From assembly GCA_014843695.1 (NCBI GenBank), contig JABXNX010000060.1:124001-188000 (forward strand): a stretch of DNA of 64,000 bases, in the 5' to 3' direction. The notes below the pieces were generated by a model, which saw only the letters and a list, made by a program, of their open reading frames with translations, made no database searches and had not been told where the DNA came from. The DNA comes from Archivesica marissinica (Eukaryota > Mollusca > Bivalvia > Venerida > Vesicomyidae). Below are positions 36,170 to 47,839 of this stretch, in pieces. The stretch's first letter is position 1, and each line of letters begins with the position of its first letter. The translations under genes were made by a program, and so were the position numbers.

Positions 36170-36832
36170 TAAACACTCATTGAAATGATGAACGACGCTC
36201 ATTGAAATGATGAATGACGCTCATTGAAATGATGAACGACCCTCATTGAAATGATGAACGACGCTCATTGAAATGATGAATGACGCTCATTGAAATGATG
36301 AATGACCCTCATTGAAATGATGAACAACGCTCATTGAAATGATGAACAACGCTCATTGAAATGATGAACGACGCTCATTGAAATGATGAACGACGCTCAT
36401 TGAAATGATGAATGACGCTCATTGAAATGATGAACAACCCTCATTGAAATGATGAACAACGCTCATTGAAATGATGAACGACGCTCATTGAAATGATGAA
36501 CGACGCTCATTGAAATGATGAATGACGCTCATTGAAATGATGAACAACCCTCATTGAAATGATGAACAACGCTCATTGAAATGATGAATGACGCTCATTG
36601 AAATGATGAATGACGCTCATTGAAATGATGAATGATGCTCATTGAAATGATGAATGACACTCATTGAAATGATGAATGACGCTCATTGAAATGATGAATG
36701 ACGCTCATTGAAATGATGAATGACGCTCATTGAAATGATGAACGACGCTCATTGAAATGATGAATGACACTCATTGAAATGATGAATGACGCTCATTGAA
36801 ATGATGAATGACGCTCATTGAAATGATGAATG
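36170..36832. repeat. 22-bp minisatellite, about 30 copies
   Basis: The unit is acgctcattgaaatgatgaa followed by tg or cg. A block of variants (aaccct/aacgct) recurs near 36310-36460 and 36430-36580, giving higher-order duplication. Confidence 0.94.
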
Positions 36833-37147
36833 GGTGTCGTGAAAAATAAGCGCTCATAGACAACAACAACAACAAAAAATGTCTACTTTCGTTTTCAAAA
36901 CATGGTCGTTCCAAACGAAAAGAGCAAGAATCGCCTACAGTAGTTTATTGAGTTATTTTGCTCCACCGGTCCTAGTACTAGTTCAGAGATACTCCTTCAA
37001 AATTTATGATATTGTTGATTTGAGAGTAAACGAATGATGGAAAAAGGAAAAAAAACACATGTGGGAATCTGTCTCCACAACTGTATAATTGTGGAAAGTA
37101 AAATTGCCTTGGTTAGTTGTATTGCCTGAACCAGATCGTCGGTTGAA
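36833..37147. other. Unique intronic sequence, no gene seen
   Basis: Contains a short (aac)n run near 36862 and an A-rich run near 37045. No gene. Confidence 0.5.
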
Positions 37148-37292
37148 ATGCAGCATTTGTACTGAACAATATAGCAGAAGCATTTGTACTGAACAATATA
37201 GCAGAAGCATTTGTACTGAACAATATAGCAGAAGCATTTGTACTGAACAATATAGCAGAAGCATTTGTACTGAACAATATAGCAGAAGCATT
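37148..37292. repeat. 27-bp tandem repeat, 5-6 copies
   Basis: The unit is gcatttgtactgaacaatat followed by agcagaa; identical copies. Confidence 0.95.
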
Positions 37293-37324
37293 TGGGCGGA
37301 GGAGAGGACTACACATGTTCCAAA

Positions 37325-39322
37325 TCGAACATGTGCTACTATATAGTAATAAGTCTAATATATTATACTATATACACGTGCCCTACTATATAGTAATAAG
37401 TCTAATATATTATACTATATACACGTGCCCTACTATATAGTAATAAGTCTAATATATTATACTATATACACGTGTCCTACTATATAGTAATAAGTCTAAT
37501 ATATTATACTATATACACGTGTCCTACTATATAGTAATAAGTCTAATATATTATACTATATACTACACGCCCTACTATATAGTAATAAGTCTAATATATT
37601 ATACTATATACACGTGTCCTACTATATAGTAATAAGTCTAATATATTATACTATATACACTGTCCTACTATATAGTAATAAGTCTAATATATTATACTAT
37701 ATACCACACGCCCTACTATATAGTAATAAGTCTAATATATTATACTATATACTACACGCCCTACTATATAGTAATAAGTCTAATATATTATACTATATAC
37801 TACACGCCCTACTATATAGTGATAAGTCTAATATATTATACTATATACACGTGCCCTACTATATAGTAATAAGTCTAATATATTATACTATATACACGTG
37901 CCCTACTATATAGTAATAAGTCTAATATATTATACTATATACACGTGTCCTACTATATAGTAATAAGTCTAATATATTATACTATATACACGTGCCCTAC
38001 TATATAGTAATAAGTCTAATATATTATACTATAACCTATACACGTGCCCTACTATATAGTAATAAGTCTAATATATTATACTATATACACGTGCCCTACT
38101 ATATAGTAATAAGTCTAATATATTATACTATATACTACACGCCCTACTATATAGTAATAAGTCTAATATATTATACTATATACACGTGCCCTACTATATA
38201 GTAATAAGTCTAATATATTATACTATATACACGTGCCCTACTATATAGTAATAAGTCTAATATATTATACTATATACACACGCCCTACTATATAGTAATA
38301 AGTCTAATATATTATACTATATACACGTGTCCTACTATATAGTAATAAGTCTAATATATTATACTATATACACACGCCCTACTATATAGTAATAAGTCTA
38401 ATATATTATACTATATACACACGCCCTACTATATAGTAATAAGTCTAATATATTATACTATATACTACACGTCCTACTATATAGTAATAAGTCTAATATA
38501 TTATACTATATACTACACGCCCTACTATATAGTAATAAGTCTAATATATTATACTATATACACACGCCCTACTATATAGTAATAAGTCTAATATATTATA
38601 CTATATACACGTGCCCTACTATATAGTAATAAGTCTAATATATTATACTATATACACGTGCCCTACTATATAGTAATAAGTCTAATATATTATACTATAT
38701 ACACGTCCTACTATATAGTAATAAGTCTAATATATTATACTATATACTACACGCCCTACTATATAGTAATAAGTCTAATATATTATACTATATACACGTG
38801 CCCTACTATATAGTAATAAGTCTAATATATTATACTATATACTACACGCCCTACTATATAGTGATAAGTCTAATATATTATACTATATACACGTGCCCTA
38901 CTATATAGTAATAAGTCTAATATATTATACTATATACACGTGCCCTACTATATAGTAATAAGTCTAATATATTATACTATATACACGTGCCCTACTATAT
39001 AGTAATAAGTCTAATATATTATACTATATACACGTGCCCTACTATATAGTAATAAGTCTAATATATTATACTATATACACGTGCCCTACTATATAGTAAT
39101 AAGTCTAATATATTATACTATATACACGTGTCCTACTATATAGTAATAAGTCTAATATATTATACTATATACTACACGCCCTACTATATAGTAATAAGTC
39201 TAATATATTATACTATATACTACACGCCCTACTATATAGTAATAAGTCTAATATATTATACTATATACACACGCCCTACTATATAGTAATAAGTCTAATA
39301 TATTATACTATATACACGTGAC
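37325..39322. repeat. 47-bp palindrome-rich satellite, about 42 copies
   Basis: The unit is ccctactatatagtaataag followed by tctaatatattatactatatacacgtg. It holds the perfect palindromes TACTATATAGTA and TAATATATTA and, in roughly half of the units, CACGTG. Copies are nearly identical apart from the 3' end of the unit (acacgtg, acacacg, actacacg). Confidence 0.95.
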
Positions 39323-40035
39323 ATTGTATAAATAATGTATATGCATATTATGGTATAATATTTATATTAACAAAGTACAAGTAACAACAGTAATAGATTA
39401 AATACGTGACGTCTATATACATGTACAATGTTCATGGTTGTCGGGGGCAACATTCAGAAATCAGCATTGACTAAATTTTCAGGGGGTGAAAATACTATTT
39501 GAATAAAATGTCAGGGGGTAAAATACTCTTTATGCTAAAAGCTTATCTGGAGCTCTGCCTCTATTAAGCAGCCACCTGTGCTAAGCACCCACTTTCTGTA
39601 ATTTCCTTGGCTGGCTGCTTAACACAGGTTTGACTAATAGCAAATTTGAACGAAACTGAATCAAAAATAGAATTGATACAGTGATTTCAATGCATTAATA
39701 TTTAATTTGCCCTAATCTCTACAGAAATGGCCTATTATCGACTGGAATTAAACATTTATTACAACATATAATTATGTCTTGAAACCAACTAAATTGGGTG
39801 AATATAATAGTTGCCGCTAGTATTTCTTCAAATTGGCCTAGTGACCTAGTGGTTTGACAGAAATGCTGGATTATCAACCGGAACTAATCTTGCATCACAC
39901 AAGTATATAGAAATACAGGTTAACCTTTAAAATACTGGAAGGACTGAGCATACAACATAGATCAAGTGCAACGCCGCGGCTGATCAGGATCTATGTTGTT
40001 TGGTATTAGTAAAGTGTTTCAGCTCCACTCTCCGA
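39323..40035. other. Unique sequence with dispersed element D and a 12-bp inverted repeat
   Basis: Element D recurs at 39550-39632 (cctctattaagcagccacct and, inverted, ggctgcttaacacaggtttg). A perfect 12-bp inverted repeat, acaacatagatc / gatctatgttgt, lies at 39952-39963 and 39988-39999 around a 24-base GC-richer loop. No gene is seen. Confidence 0.55.
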
Positions 40036-40039
40036 TCTA

Positions 40040-41835
40040 CTCGGTCATACTACCTCACACCCAGTCACACTACCTCACACCTTGTCATACTACCTCATAC
40101 CTTGTCACACTACCTCACACCTTGTCATACTACCTCACACCTTGTCACACTACCTCACACCTTGTCATACTACCTCACACCTTGTCATACTACCTCACAC
40201 CTTGTCATACTACCTCACACCTTGTCACACTACCTCACACCTTGTCACACTACCTCACATCTGGTCACACTACCTCACAACTTGTCACACTACCTCACAC
40301 CTTGTCACACTACCTCACACCTTGTCACACTACCTCACACCTTGTCACACTACCTCACACCTTGTCACACTACCTCACACCTTGTCACACTACCTCACAC
40401 CTTGTCATACTACCTCACACCTTGTCATACTACCTCACACCTTGTCATACTACCTCACACCTTGTCATACTACCTCACACCTTGTCACACTACCTCACAC
40501 CTTGTCATACTACCTCACATCTGGTCACACTACCTCACACCTTGTCATACTACCTCACATCTGGTCACACTACCTCACACCTTGTCACACTACCTCACAC
40601 CTTGTCATACTACCTCACATCTGGTCACACTACCTCACACCTTGTCATACTACCTCACATCTGGTCACACTACCTCACACCTTGTCACACTACCTCACAC
40701 CTTGTCATACTACCTCACATCTGGTCACACTACCTCACACATTGTCATACTACCTCACATCTGGTCACACTACCTCACACCTTGTCATACTACCTCACAC
40801 CTTGTCACACTACCTCACACCTTGTCATACTACCTCACACCTTGTCACACTACCTCACACCTTGTCACACTACCTCACACCTTGTCACACTACCTCACAC
40901 CTTGTCACACTACCTCACACCTTGTCACACTACCTCACACCTTGTCACACTACCTCACACCTTGTCATACTACCTCATACCTTGTCACACTACCTCACAC
41001 CTTGTCACACTACCTCACACCTTGTCATACTACCTCATACCTTGTCACACTACCTCACACCTTGTCACACTACCTCACACCTTGTCATACTACCTCACAC
41101 CTTGTCACACTACCTCACACCTTGTCATACTACCTCATACCTTGTCACACTACCTCACACCTTATCACACTACCTCACACCTTGTCACACTACCTCACAC
41201 CTTGTCACACTACCTCACACCTTATCATACTACCTCATATCTGGTCACACTACCTCACACCTTGTCATACTACCTCACATCTGGTCACACTACCTCATAT
41301 CTGGTCACACTACCTCACACCCAGTCACACTACCTCACACCCAGTCACACTACCTCACATCTGGTCGCACTACCTCACACCCTGTCATACTACCTCACAT
41401 CTGGTCGCACTATCTCACACCCAGTCACACTACCTCACACCCAGTCACACTACCTCACATCTGGTCGCACTACCTCACACCCTGTCATACTACCTCACAT
41501 CTGGTCGCACTATCTCACACCCAGTCACACTACCTCACACCCAGTCACACTACCTCACACCCTGTCATACTACCTCACATCTGGTCGCACTATCTCACAC
41601 CCAGTCACACTACCTCACACCCTGTCATACTACCTCACATTTGGTCTCACTACCTCACATCCGGTCACACTACATCATATCTGGTCACACTACATCACAT
41701 CTGGTCACACTACATCTGGTCACACTACATCACATCTGGTCACACTACATCTGGTCACACTACATCCAGTCACACTACATCACATCTGGTCACACTACAT
41801 CTGGTCACACTACCTCACACCCGGTGACACTACAT
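40040..41835. repeat. 20-bp minisatellite (cttgtcacactacctcacac), about 90 copies
   Basis: Units vary at cac/tac and at ccttg/tctgg/cccag; the right end shifts to 'ctggtcacactacatctggt'. All three plus-strand phases remain open for 580-650 codons because the 20-bp unit has no stop in any phase. This is not evidence of a protein. Confidence 0.95.
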
Positions 41836-41970
41836 CTGGTGCCAGTAAAATGTTCGTACATGCAATATCTTGGTCACACTACATCTGGTGCCTGTGAAAT
41901 GTTCGTACATGCAATATCTTGGTCACACTACATCTGGTGCCTGTGAAATGTTCGTACATGCAATATCTCA
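41836..41970. repeat. 49-bp tandem repeat at the array edge, 3 copies
   Basis: The unit is tctggtgcctgtgaaatgtt followed by cgtacatgcaatatcttggtcacactaca. It incorporates the last unit of the 20-bp array, so it is a composite that arose at the array border. Confidence 0.9.
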
Positions 41971-42355
41971 CAGAATTAGATGTTTCCTGGCATGAGGACA
42001 AAATCTGCCATCTTTTTTTAATAAAAAGCTATAAAAAAATAATTTTAAGACAAATTTCCAAAAATATGCAATATTTCTGACTGTAATGTGTGTGAGTGCC
42101 GATTCAGTCATGTGTGATGCCATATATGGTAATACATTTAGATACTTGCTTGTGGCTATAATTAATTGCTCACAACAACAACTATTGGGATTAGCATGAA
42201 GGCAAGTGGGTTGGTTGATTTGATTAGTTGCCCATTAATCTGATTGAATTGAATGGTGTATACATGTTTTGTTTTATGTATCTCTCGTAAATTTACATAC
42301 AACACAGACCTTAGCATACACAAATGGGGTAAACTATAGCAAAAAGCCCTGGCCA
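41971..42355. other. Unique sequence, no gene seen
   Basis: AT-rich; no conserved frame. Confidence 0.5.
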
Positions 42356-42356
42356 C

Positions 42357-43325
42357 TATTGCAAACAACTGCATTAGACAGCATACGGCTACAAGCAACT
42401 GCATTAGACAGCTTACGGCTACAAGCAACTGCATTAGACATCTTACGGCTACAAACAACTGCATCAGACAGCTTACGGCTACAAGCAACTACATCAGACA
42501 GCTTACAGCTACAAGCAACTGCATTAGACAGCTTACGGCTACAAGCAACTGCATTAAACAGCTTACGGCTACAAGCAACTGCATTAGACATCTTACAGCT
42601 ACAAGCAACTGCATCAGACAGCTTACAGCTACACACAACTTCATCAGACAGCTTACAGCTACAAACAACTGCATTAAACAGCTTACGGCTACAAGCAACT
42701 GCATTAGACAGCTTACGGCTACAAGCAACTGCATTAAACATCTTACGGCTACAAACAACTGTATCAGACAGCTTACGGCTACAAGCAACTACATCAGACA
42801 GCTTACGGCTACAAGCAACTGCATTAGACAGCATATGGCTACAAGCAACTGCATTAAACAGCTTACGGCTACAAGCAACTGCATTAGACATCTTACAGCT
42901 ACAAGCAATTGCATCAGACAGCTTACAGCTACACACAACTTCATCAGACAGCTTACGGCTACAAGCAACTGCATTAAACAGCTTACGGCTACAAGCAACT
43001 GCATTAGACAGCTTACGGCTACAAGCAACTGCATTAGACATCTTACGGCTACAAACAACTGCATCAGACAGCTTACGGCTACAAGCAACTACATCAGACA
43101 GCTTACGGCTACAAGCAACTGCATTAGACAGCTTACGGCTACAAGCAACTGCATTAAACAGCTTACGGCTACAAGCAACTGCATTAGACATCTTACGGCT
43201 ACAAACAACTGCATTAGACATCTTACGGCTACAAACAACTGCATCAGACATCTTACGGCTACAAACAACTGCATCAGACAGCTTACGGCTACAAACAACT
43301 GCATCAGACAGATTACGGCTAGGAA
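42357..43325. repeat. 30-bp minisatellite with 300-bp higher-order unit
   Basis: The unit is acaagcaactgcattagaca followed by gcttacggct. Variant units (for example acacacaacttcatcagaca at 42631 and 42931) recur exactly 300 bp apart, defining a 10-unit higher-order repeat. There are two full copies (42489-42788, 42789-43088) and a partial third. Ten-codon units keep both strands open. Confidence 0.95.
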
Positions 43326-43414
43326 CAACCTCTTTATTCCCCAAACATAAATTGCTTAAACCCATCCATAATCTCTACAACAATGACTCAATCAACAATC
43401 AAAAGCAGACACTA

Positions 43415-45600
43415 TTGTAAAACACATTCATGGACAAGGTTTCTATTGCCTAGGACAGTCAGGACACTAAATGCCCTCTGTCCTACACAAACACATTCAT
43501 GGACAAGGTTTCTATTGCCTAGGACAGTCAGGACACTAAATGCCCTCCGTCCTACACAAACACATTCATGGACAAGGTTTCTATTGCCTAGGACAGTCAG
43601 GACACTAAATGCCCTCTGTCCTACACAAACACATTCATGGACAAGGTTTCTATTGCCTAGGACAGTCAGGACACTAAATACCCTCTGTCCTACACAAACA
43701 CATTCATGGACAAGGTTTGTATTGCCTAGGACAGTCAGGACACTAAATGCCATCTGTCCTACACAAACACATTCATGGACAAGGTTTCTATTGCCTAGGA
43801 CAGTCAGGACACTAAATACCCTCTGTCCTACACAAACACATTCATGGACAAGGTTTGTATTGCCTAGGACAGTCAGGACACTAAATGCCATCTGTCCTAC
43901 ACAAACACATTCATGGACAAGGTTTGTATTGCCTAGGACAGTCAGGACACTAAATGCCCTCTGTCCTACACAAACACATTCATGGACAAGGTTTCTATTG
44001 CCTAGGACAGTCAGGACACTAAATGCCCTCTGTCCTACACAAACACATTCATGGACAAGGTGTGTATTGCCTAGGACAGTCAGGACACTAAATGCCCTCT
44101 GTCCTACACAAACACATTCATGGACAAGGTTTCTATTGCCTAGGACAGTCAGGACACTAAATGCCATCTGTCCTACACAAACACATTCATGGACAAGGTT
44201 TCTATTGCCTAGGACAGTCAGGACACTAAATACCCTCTGTCCTACACAAACACATTCATGGACAAGGTTTGTATTGCCTAGGACAGTCAGGACACTAAAT
44301 GCCATCTGTCCTACACAAACACATTCATGGACAAGGTTTGTATTGCCTAGGACAGTCAGGACACTAAATGCCCTCTGTCCTACACAAACACATTCATGGA
44401 CAAGGTTTCTATTGCCTAGGACAGTCAGGACACTAAATGCCCTCTGTCCTACACAAACACATTCATGGACAAGGTGTGTATTGCCTAGGACAGTCAGGAC
44501 ACTAAATGCCATCTGTCCTACACAAACACATTCATGGACAAGGTTTGTATTGCCTAGGACAGTCAGGACACTAAATGCCATCTGTCCTACACAAACACAT
44601 TCATGGACAAGGTTTGTATTGCCTAGGACAGTCAGGACACTAAATGCCCTCTGTCCTACACAAACACATTCATGGACAAGGTTTGTATTGCCTAGGACAG
44701 TCAGGACACTAAATGCCATCTGTCCTACACAAACACATTCATGGACAAGGTTTGTATTGCCTAGGACAGTCAGGACACTAAATGCCCTCCGTCCTACACA
44801 AACACATTCATGGACAAGGTTTGTATTGCCTAGGACAGTCAGGACACTAAATGCCATCTGTCCTACACAAACACATTCATGGACAAGGTTTGTATTGCCT
44901 AGGACAGTCAGGACACTAAATGCCCTCTGTCCTACACAAACACATTCATGGACAAGGTTTCTATTGCCTAGGACAGTCAGGACACTAAATGCCCTCTGTC
45001 CTACACAAACACATTCATGGACAAGGTTTGTATTGCCTAGGACAGTCAGGACACTAAATACCCTCTGTCCTACACAAACACATTCATGGACAAGGTTTGT
45101 ATTGCCTAGGACAGTCAGGACACTAAATACCCTCTGTCCTACACAAACACATTCATGGACAAGGTTTGTATTGCCTAGGACAGTCAGGACACTAAATGCC
45201 CTCTGTCCTACACAAACACATTCATGGACAAGGTTTGTATTGCCTAGGACAGTCAGGACACTAAATGCCCTCTGTCCTACACAAACACATTCATGGACAA
45301 GGTTTGTATTGCCTAGGACAGTCAGGACACTAAATGCCCTCTGTCCTACACAAACACATTCATGGACAAGGTTTGTATTGCCTAGGACAGTCAGGACACT
45401 AAATACCCTCTGTCCTACACAAACACATTCATGGACAAGGTTTGTATTGCCTAGGACAGTCAGGACACTAAATACCCTCTGTCCTACACAAACACATTCA
45501 TGGACAAGGTTTGTATTGCCTAGGACAGTCAGGACACTAAATGCCATCTGTCCTACACAAACACATTCATGGACAAGGTTTGTATTGCCTAGGACAGTCT
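43415..45600. repeat. 69-bp minisatellite, about 31 copies; carries a 949-codon frame
   Basis: The unit is acacattcatggacaaggtt followed by tgtattgcctaggacagtcaggacactaaatgccctctgtcctacacaa, exactly 23 codons. The plus strand is open for 949 codons through this and the next array (43383-46232), and the minus strand for 735. No known domain, signal peptide or splice context supports either. Units differ at only about four positions (tttcta/tttgta/tgtgta; gccctc/gccatc/accctc), and these variants recur in ordered blocks. Confidence 0.95.
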
Positions 45601-45799
45601 GTCCCTCTAGTCTACACAATCATATACAACTCTGGGATAAAAGTCATTTTCTAAGAATAATACCAAGTATTAGCAGAGATTGTCTATGGATATTAAGTCA
45701 TTACACACAGACAAGAAACAGTTTACATGTAAATCTGGTACAGCAGCAATTTGCAAGTCTTAATGTTTTCTGTTTTGCATACGTTTATTTATGGTCCTG

Positions 45800-46230
45800 C
45801 TGGTTAATCCGGACGACGCCTCCACAAGTATATAGGTTAATCCGGTCGACCCCTCCACAAGTATATAGGTTAATCCGATCGACACCTCCACAAGTATATA
45901 GGTTAATCTGGTCGACCCCTCCACAAGTATATAGGTTAATCCGATCGACGCCTCCACAAGTATATAGGTTAATCCGGTCGACCCCTCCACAAGTATATAG
46001 GTTAATCCGGTCGACGCCTCCACAAGTATATAGGTTAATCCGGTCGACGCCTCCACAAGTATATAGGTTAATCCGATCGACGCCTCCACAAGTATATAGG
46101 TTAATCCGGTCAATGCCTCCACAAGTATATAGGTTAATCCGATCGACGCCTCCACAAGTATATAGGTTAATCCGGTCGACGCCTCCACAAGTATATAGGT
46201 TAATCCGGTCGATGCCTCCACAAGTATATT
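45800..46230. repeat. 33-bp minisatellite, 13 copies, inside dispersed element C
   Basis: The unit is ggttaatccggtcgacgcct followed by ccacaagtatata. It contains the palindromic GTCGAC in most copies. It corresponds to the left part of the element seen intact at 20190-20260 (ggttacttggggcaaagcct). Confidence 0.92.
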
Positions 46231-46475
46231 AGTCATTTTAATTATTGGAGGATAGTGCAAGAAGATACAGAATCTGCAATTCTAGAAGTTTCCCTGGTTC
46301 ATTTACATACCCAGTGTATAGCACCAATATACCACATGTTGTGCAATTCTAGAAGTTTCCCTGGTTCATTTACATACCCAGTGTATAGCACCAATATACC
46401 ACATGTTGTGCAATTCTAGAAGTTTCCCTGGTTCATTTACATACCCAGTGTATAGCACCAATATACCACATGTTG
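46222..46475. repeat. Dispersed element C, right part, with 67-bp array (3 copies)
   Basis: The sequence gtcattttaattattggagg leads into three 67-bp units, gcaattctagaagtttccct followed by ggttcatttacatacccagtgtatagcaccaatataccacatgttgt. The unit core (catacccagtgtatagcacc) matches the 46-bp unit at 20284-20525. Confidence 0.88.
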
Positions 46476-46494
46476 GGTTATAGCCCCATCTGAA

Positions 46495-46692
46495 ACGCTG
46501 ATATTGTTAGCGCAATGGTAGGTGTGAAAGGCCTGGAGTGTGTGCCCAGCTGTAGGCGTTACGATTGTGCCATTAGGCAAGGCATTGCCTCTTCTGTCTC
46601 CCTTGTGGCGTTCGATTCAATCAACAATGAGGTCTTGAGATTGATTAATTTGTAATTAAGTTGTAGGAACTTGTTTCGCAATCGAGCCAAAT
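46495..46692 (+). mobile_element. tRNA-derived SINE, family A, 5'-altered copy
   Basis: Diverged copy with a damaged head (gttagcgcaatggtaggtgt), body gttacgattgtgccattagg and tail cgcaatcgagccaaattaac. Confidence 0.7.
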
Positions 46693-46699
46693 TAACTGG

Positions 46700-47100
46700 G
46701 GTGACCAGATTATTTGTAAGATAAGACAGAGTATGGTGCTGGGGTGACCAGAGTATGGTGCTGGGGTGACCAGAGTATGGTGCTGGGGTGACCAGAGTAT
46801 GGTGCTGGGGTGGCCAGATTATTTGTAAGATAAGATGGAGTATGGTGCTGGGGTGGTCAGATTATTTGTAAGATAAGATGGAGTATGGTGCTGGGGTGAC
46901 CAGAATATGGTGCTGGGGTGGTCAGATTATGTGTAAGATAAGATGGAGTATGGTGCTGGGGTGACCAGAGTATGGTGCTGGGGTGGTCAGATTATTTGTA
47001 AGATAAGATGCAGTATGGTGCTGGGGTGACCAGAGTATGGTGCTGGGGTGGTCAGATTATTTGTAAGATAATATGCAGTATGGTGCTGGGGTGGCCAGAT
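46700..47100. repeat. Composite repeat of 21-bp (agtatggtgctggggtgacc) and about 43-bp units
   Basis: The short unit alternates with a longer form that adds agattatttgtaagataaga. This shows a nested tandem structure. Confidence 0.88.
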
Positions 47101-47104
47101 TTAT

Positions 47105-47790
47105 TCATCAGATATTGTATGGAGATGAGATTGTTCAGATTGTATGGAGATGTGATTGTAGAGATTGTATGGAGATGTGATTGTTGAGATTGTATGGAGA
47201 TGTGATTGTTGAGATTGTATGGAGATGTGATTGTAGAGATTGTATGGAGATGTGATTGTAGAGATTGTATGGAGATGTGATTGTTGAGATTGTATGGAGA
47301 TGTGATTGTTGAGATTGTATGGAGATGTGATTGTTGAGATTGTATGGAGATGTGATTGTAGAGATTGTATGGAGATGTGATTGTTGAGATTGTATGGAGA
47401 TGTGATTGTTCAGATTGTATGGAGATGTGATTGTAGAGATTGTATGGAGATGTTATTGTTCAGATTGTATGGAGATGTTATTGTAGAGATTGTATGGAGA
47501 TGTGATTGTAGAGATTGTATGGAGATGTGATTGTAGAGATTGTATGGAGATGTGATTGTAGAGATTGTATGGAGATGTGATTGTTGAGATTGTATGGAGA
47601 TGTGATTGTAGAGATTGTATGGAGATGTGATTGTAGAGATTGTATGGAGATGTGATTGTTGAGATTGTATGGAGATGAGATTGTAGAGATTGTATGGAGA
47701 TGTGATTGTAGAGATTGTATGGAGATGTGATTGTAGAGATTGTATGGAGATGTGATGTTGATATTGTATGGAGATGTGATTGAGATTGTG
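47105..47790. repeat. 25-bp minisatellite (gagattgtatggagatgtga + ttgta)
   Basis: About 27 units, with tag/ttg alternation at the unit junction. Confidence 0.94.
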
Positions 47791-47839
47791 TTGTTGGTAA
47801 CAAGGAATGATGATGACGATAGATGATCAAGATTAATAA

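Noticed and set aside
39993..41946. Three overlapping plus-strand frames of about 600 codons (SHYLTPCHTT repeats)
   Set aside because: A 20-bp unit read in three phases gives the same peptide in each; repeat artefact.
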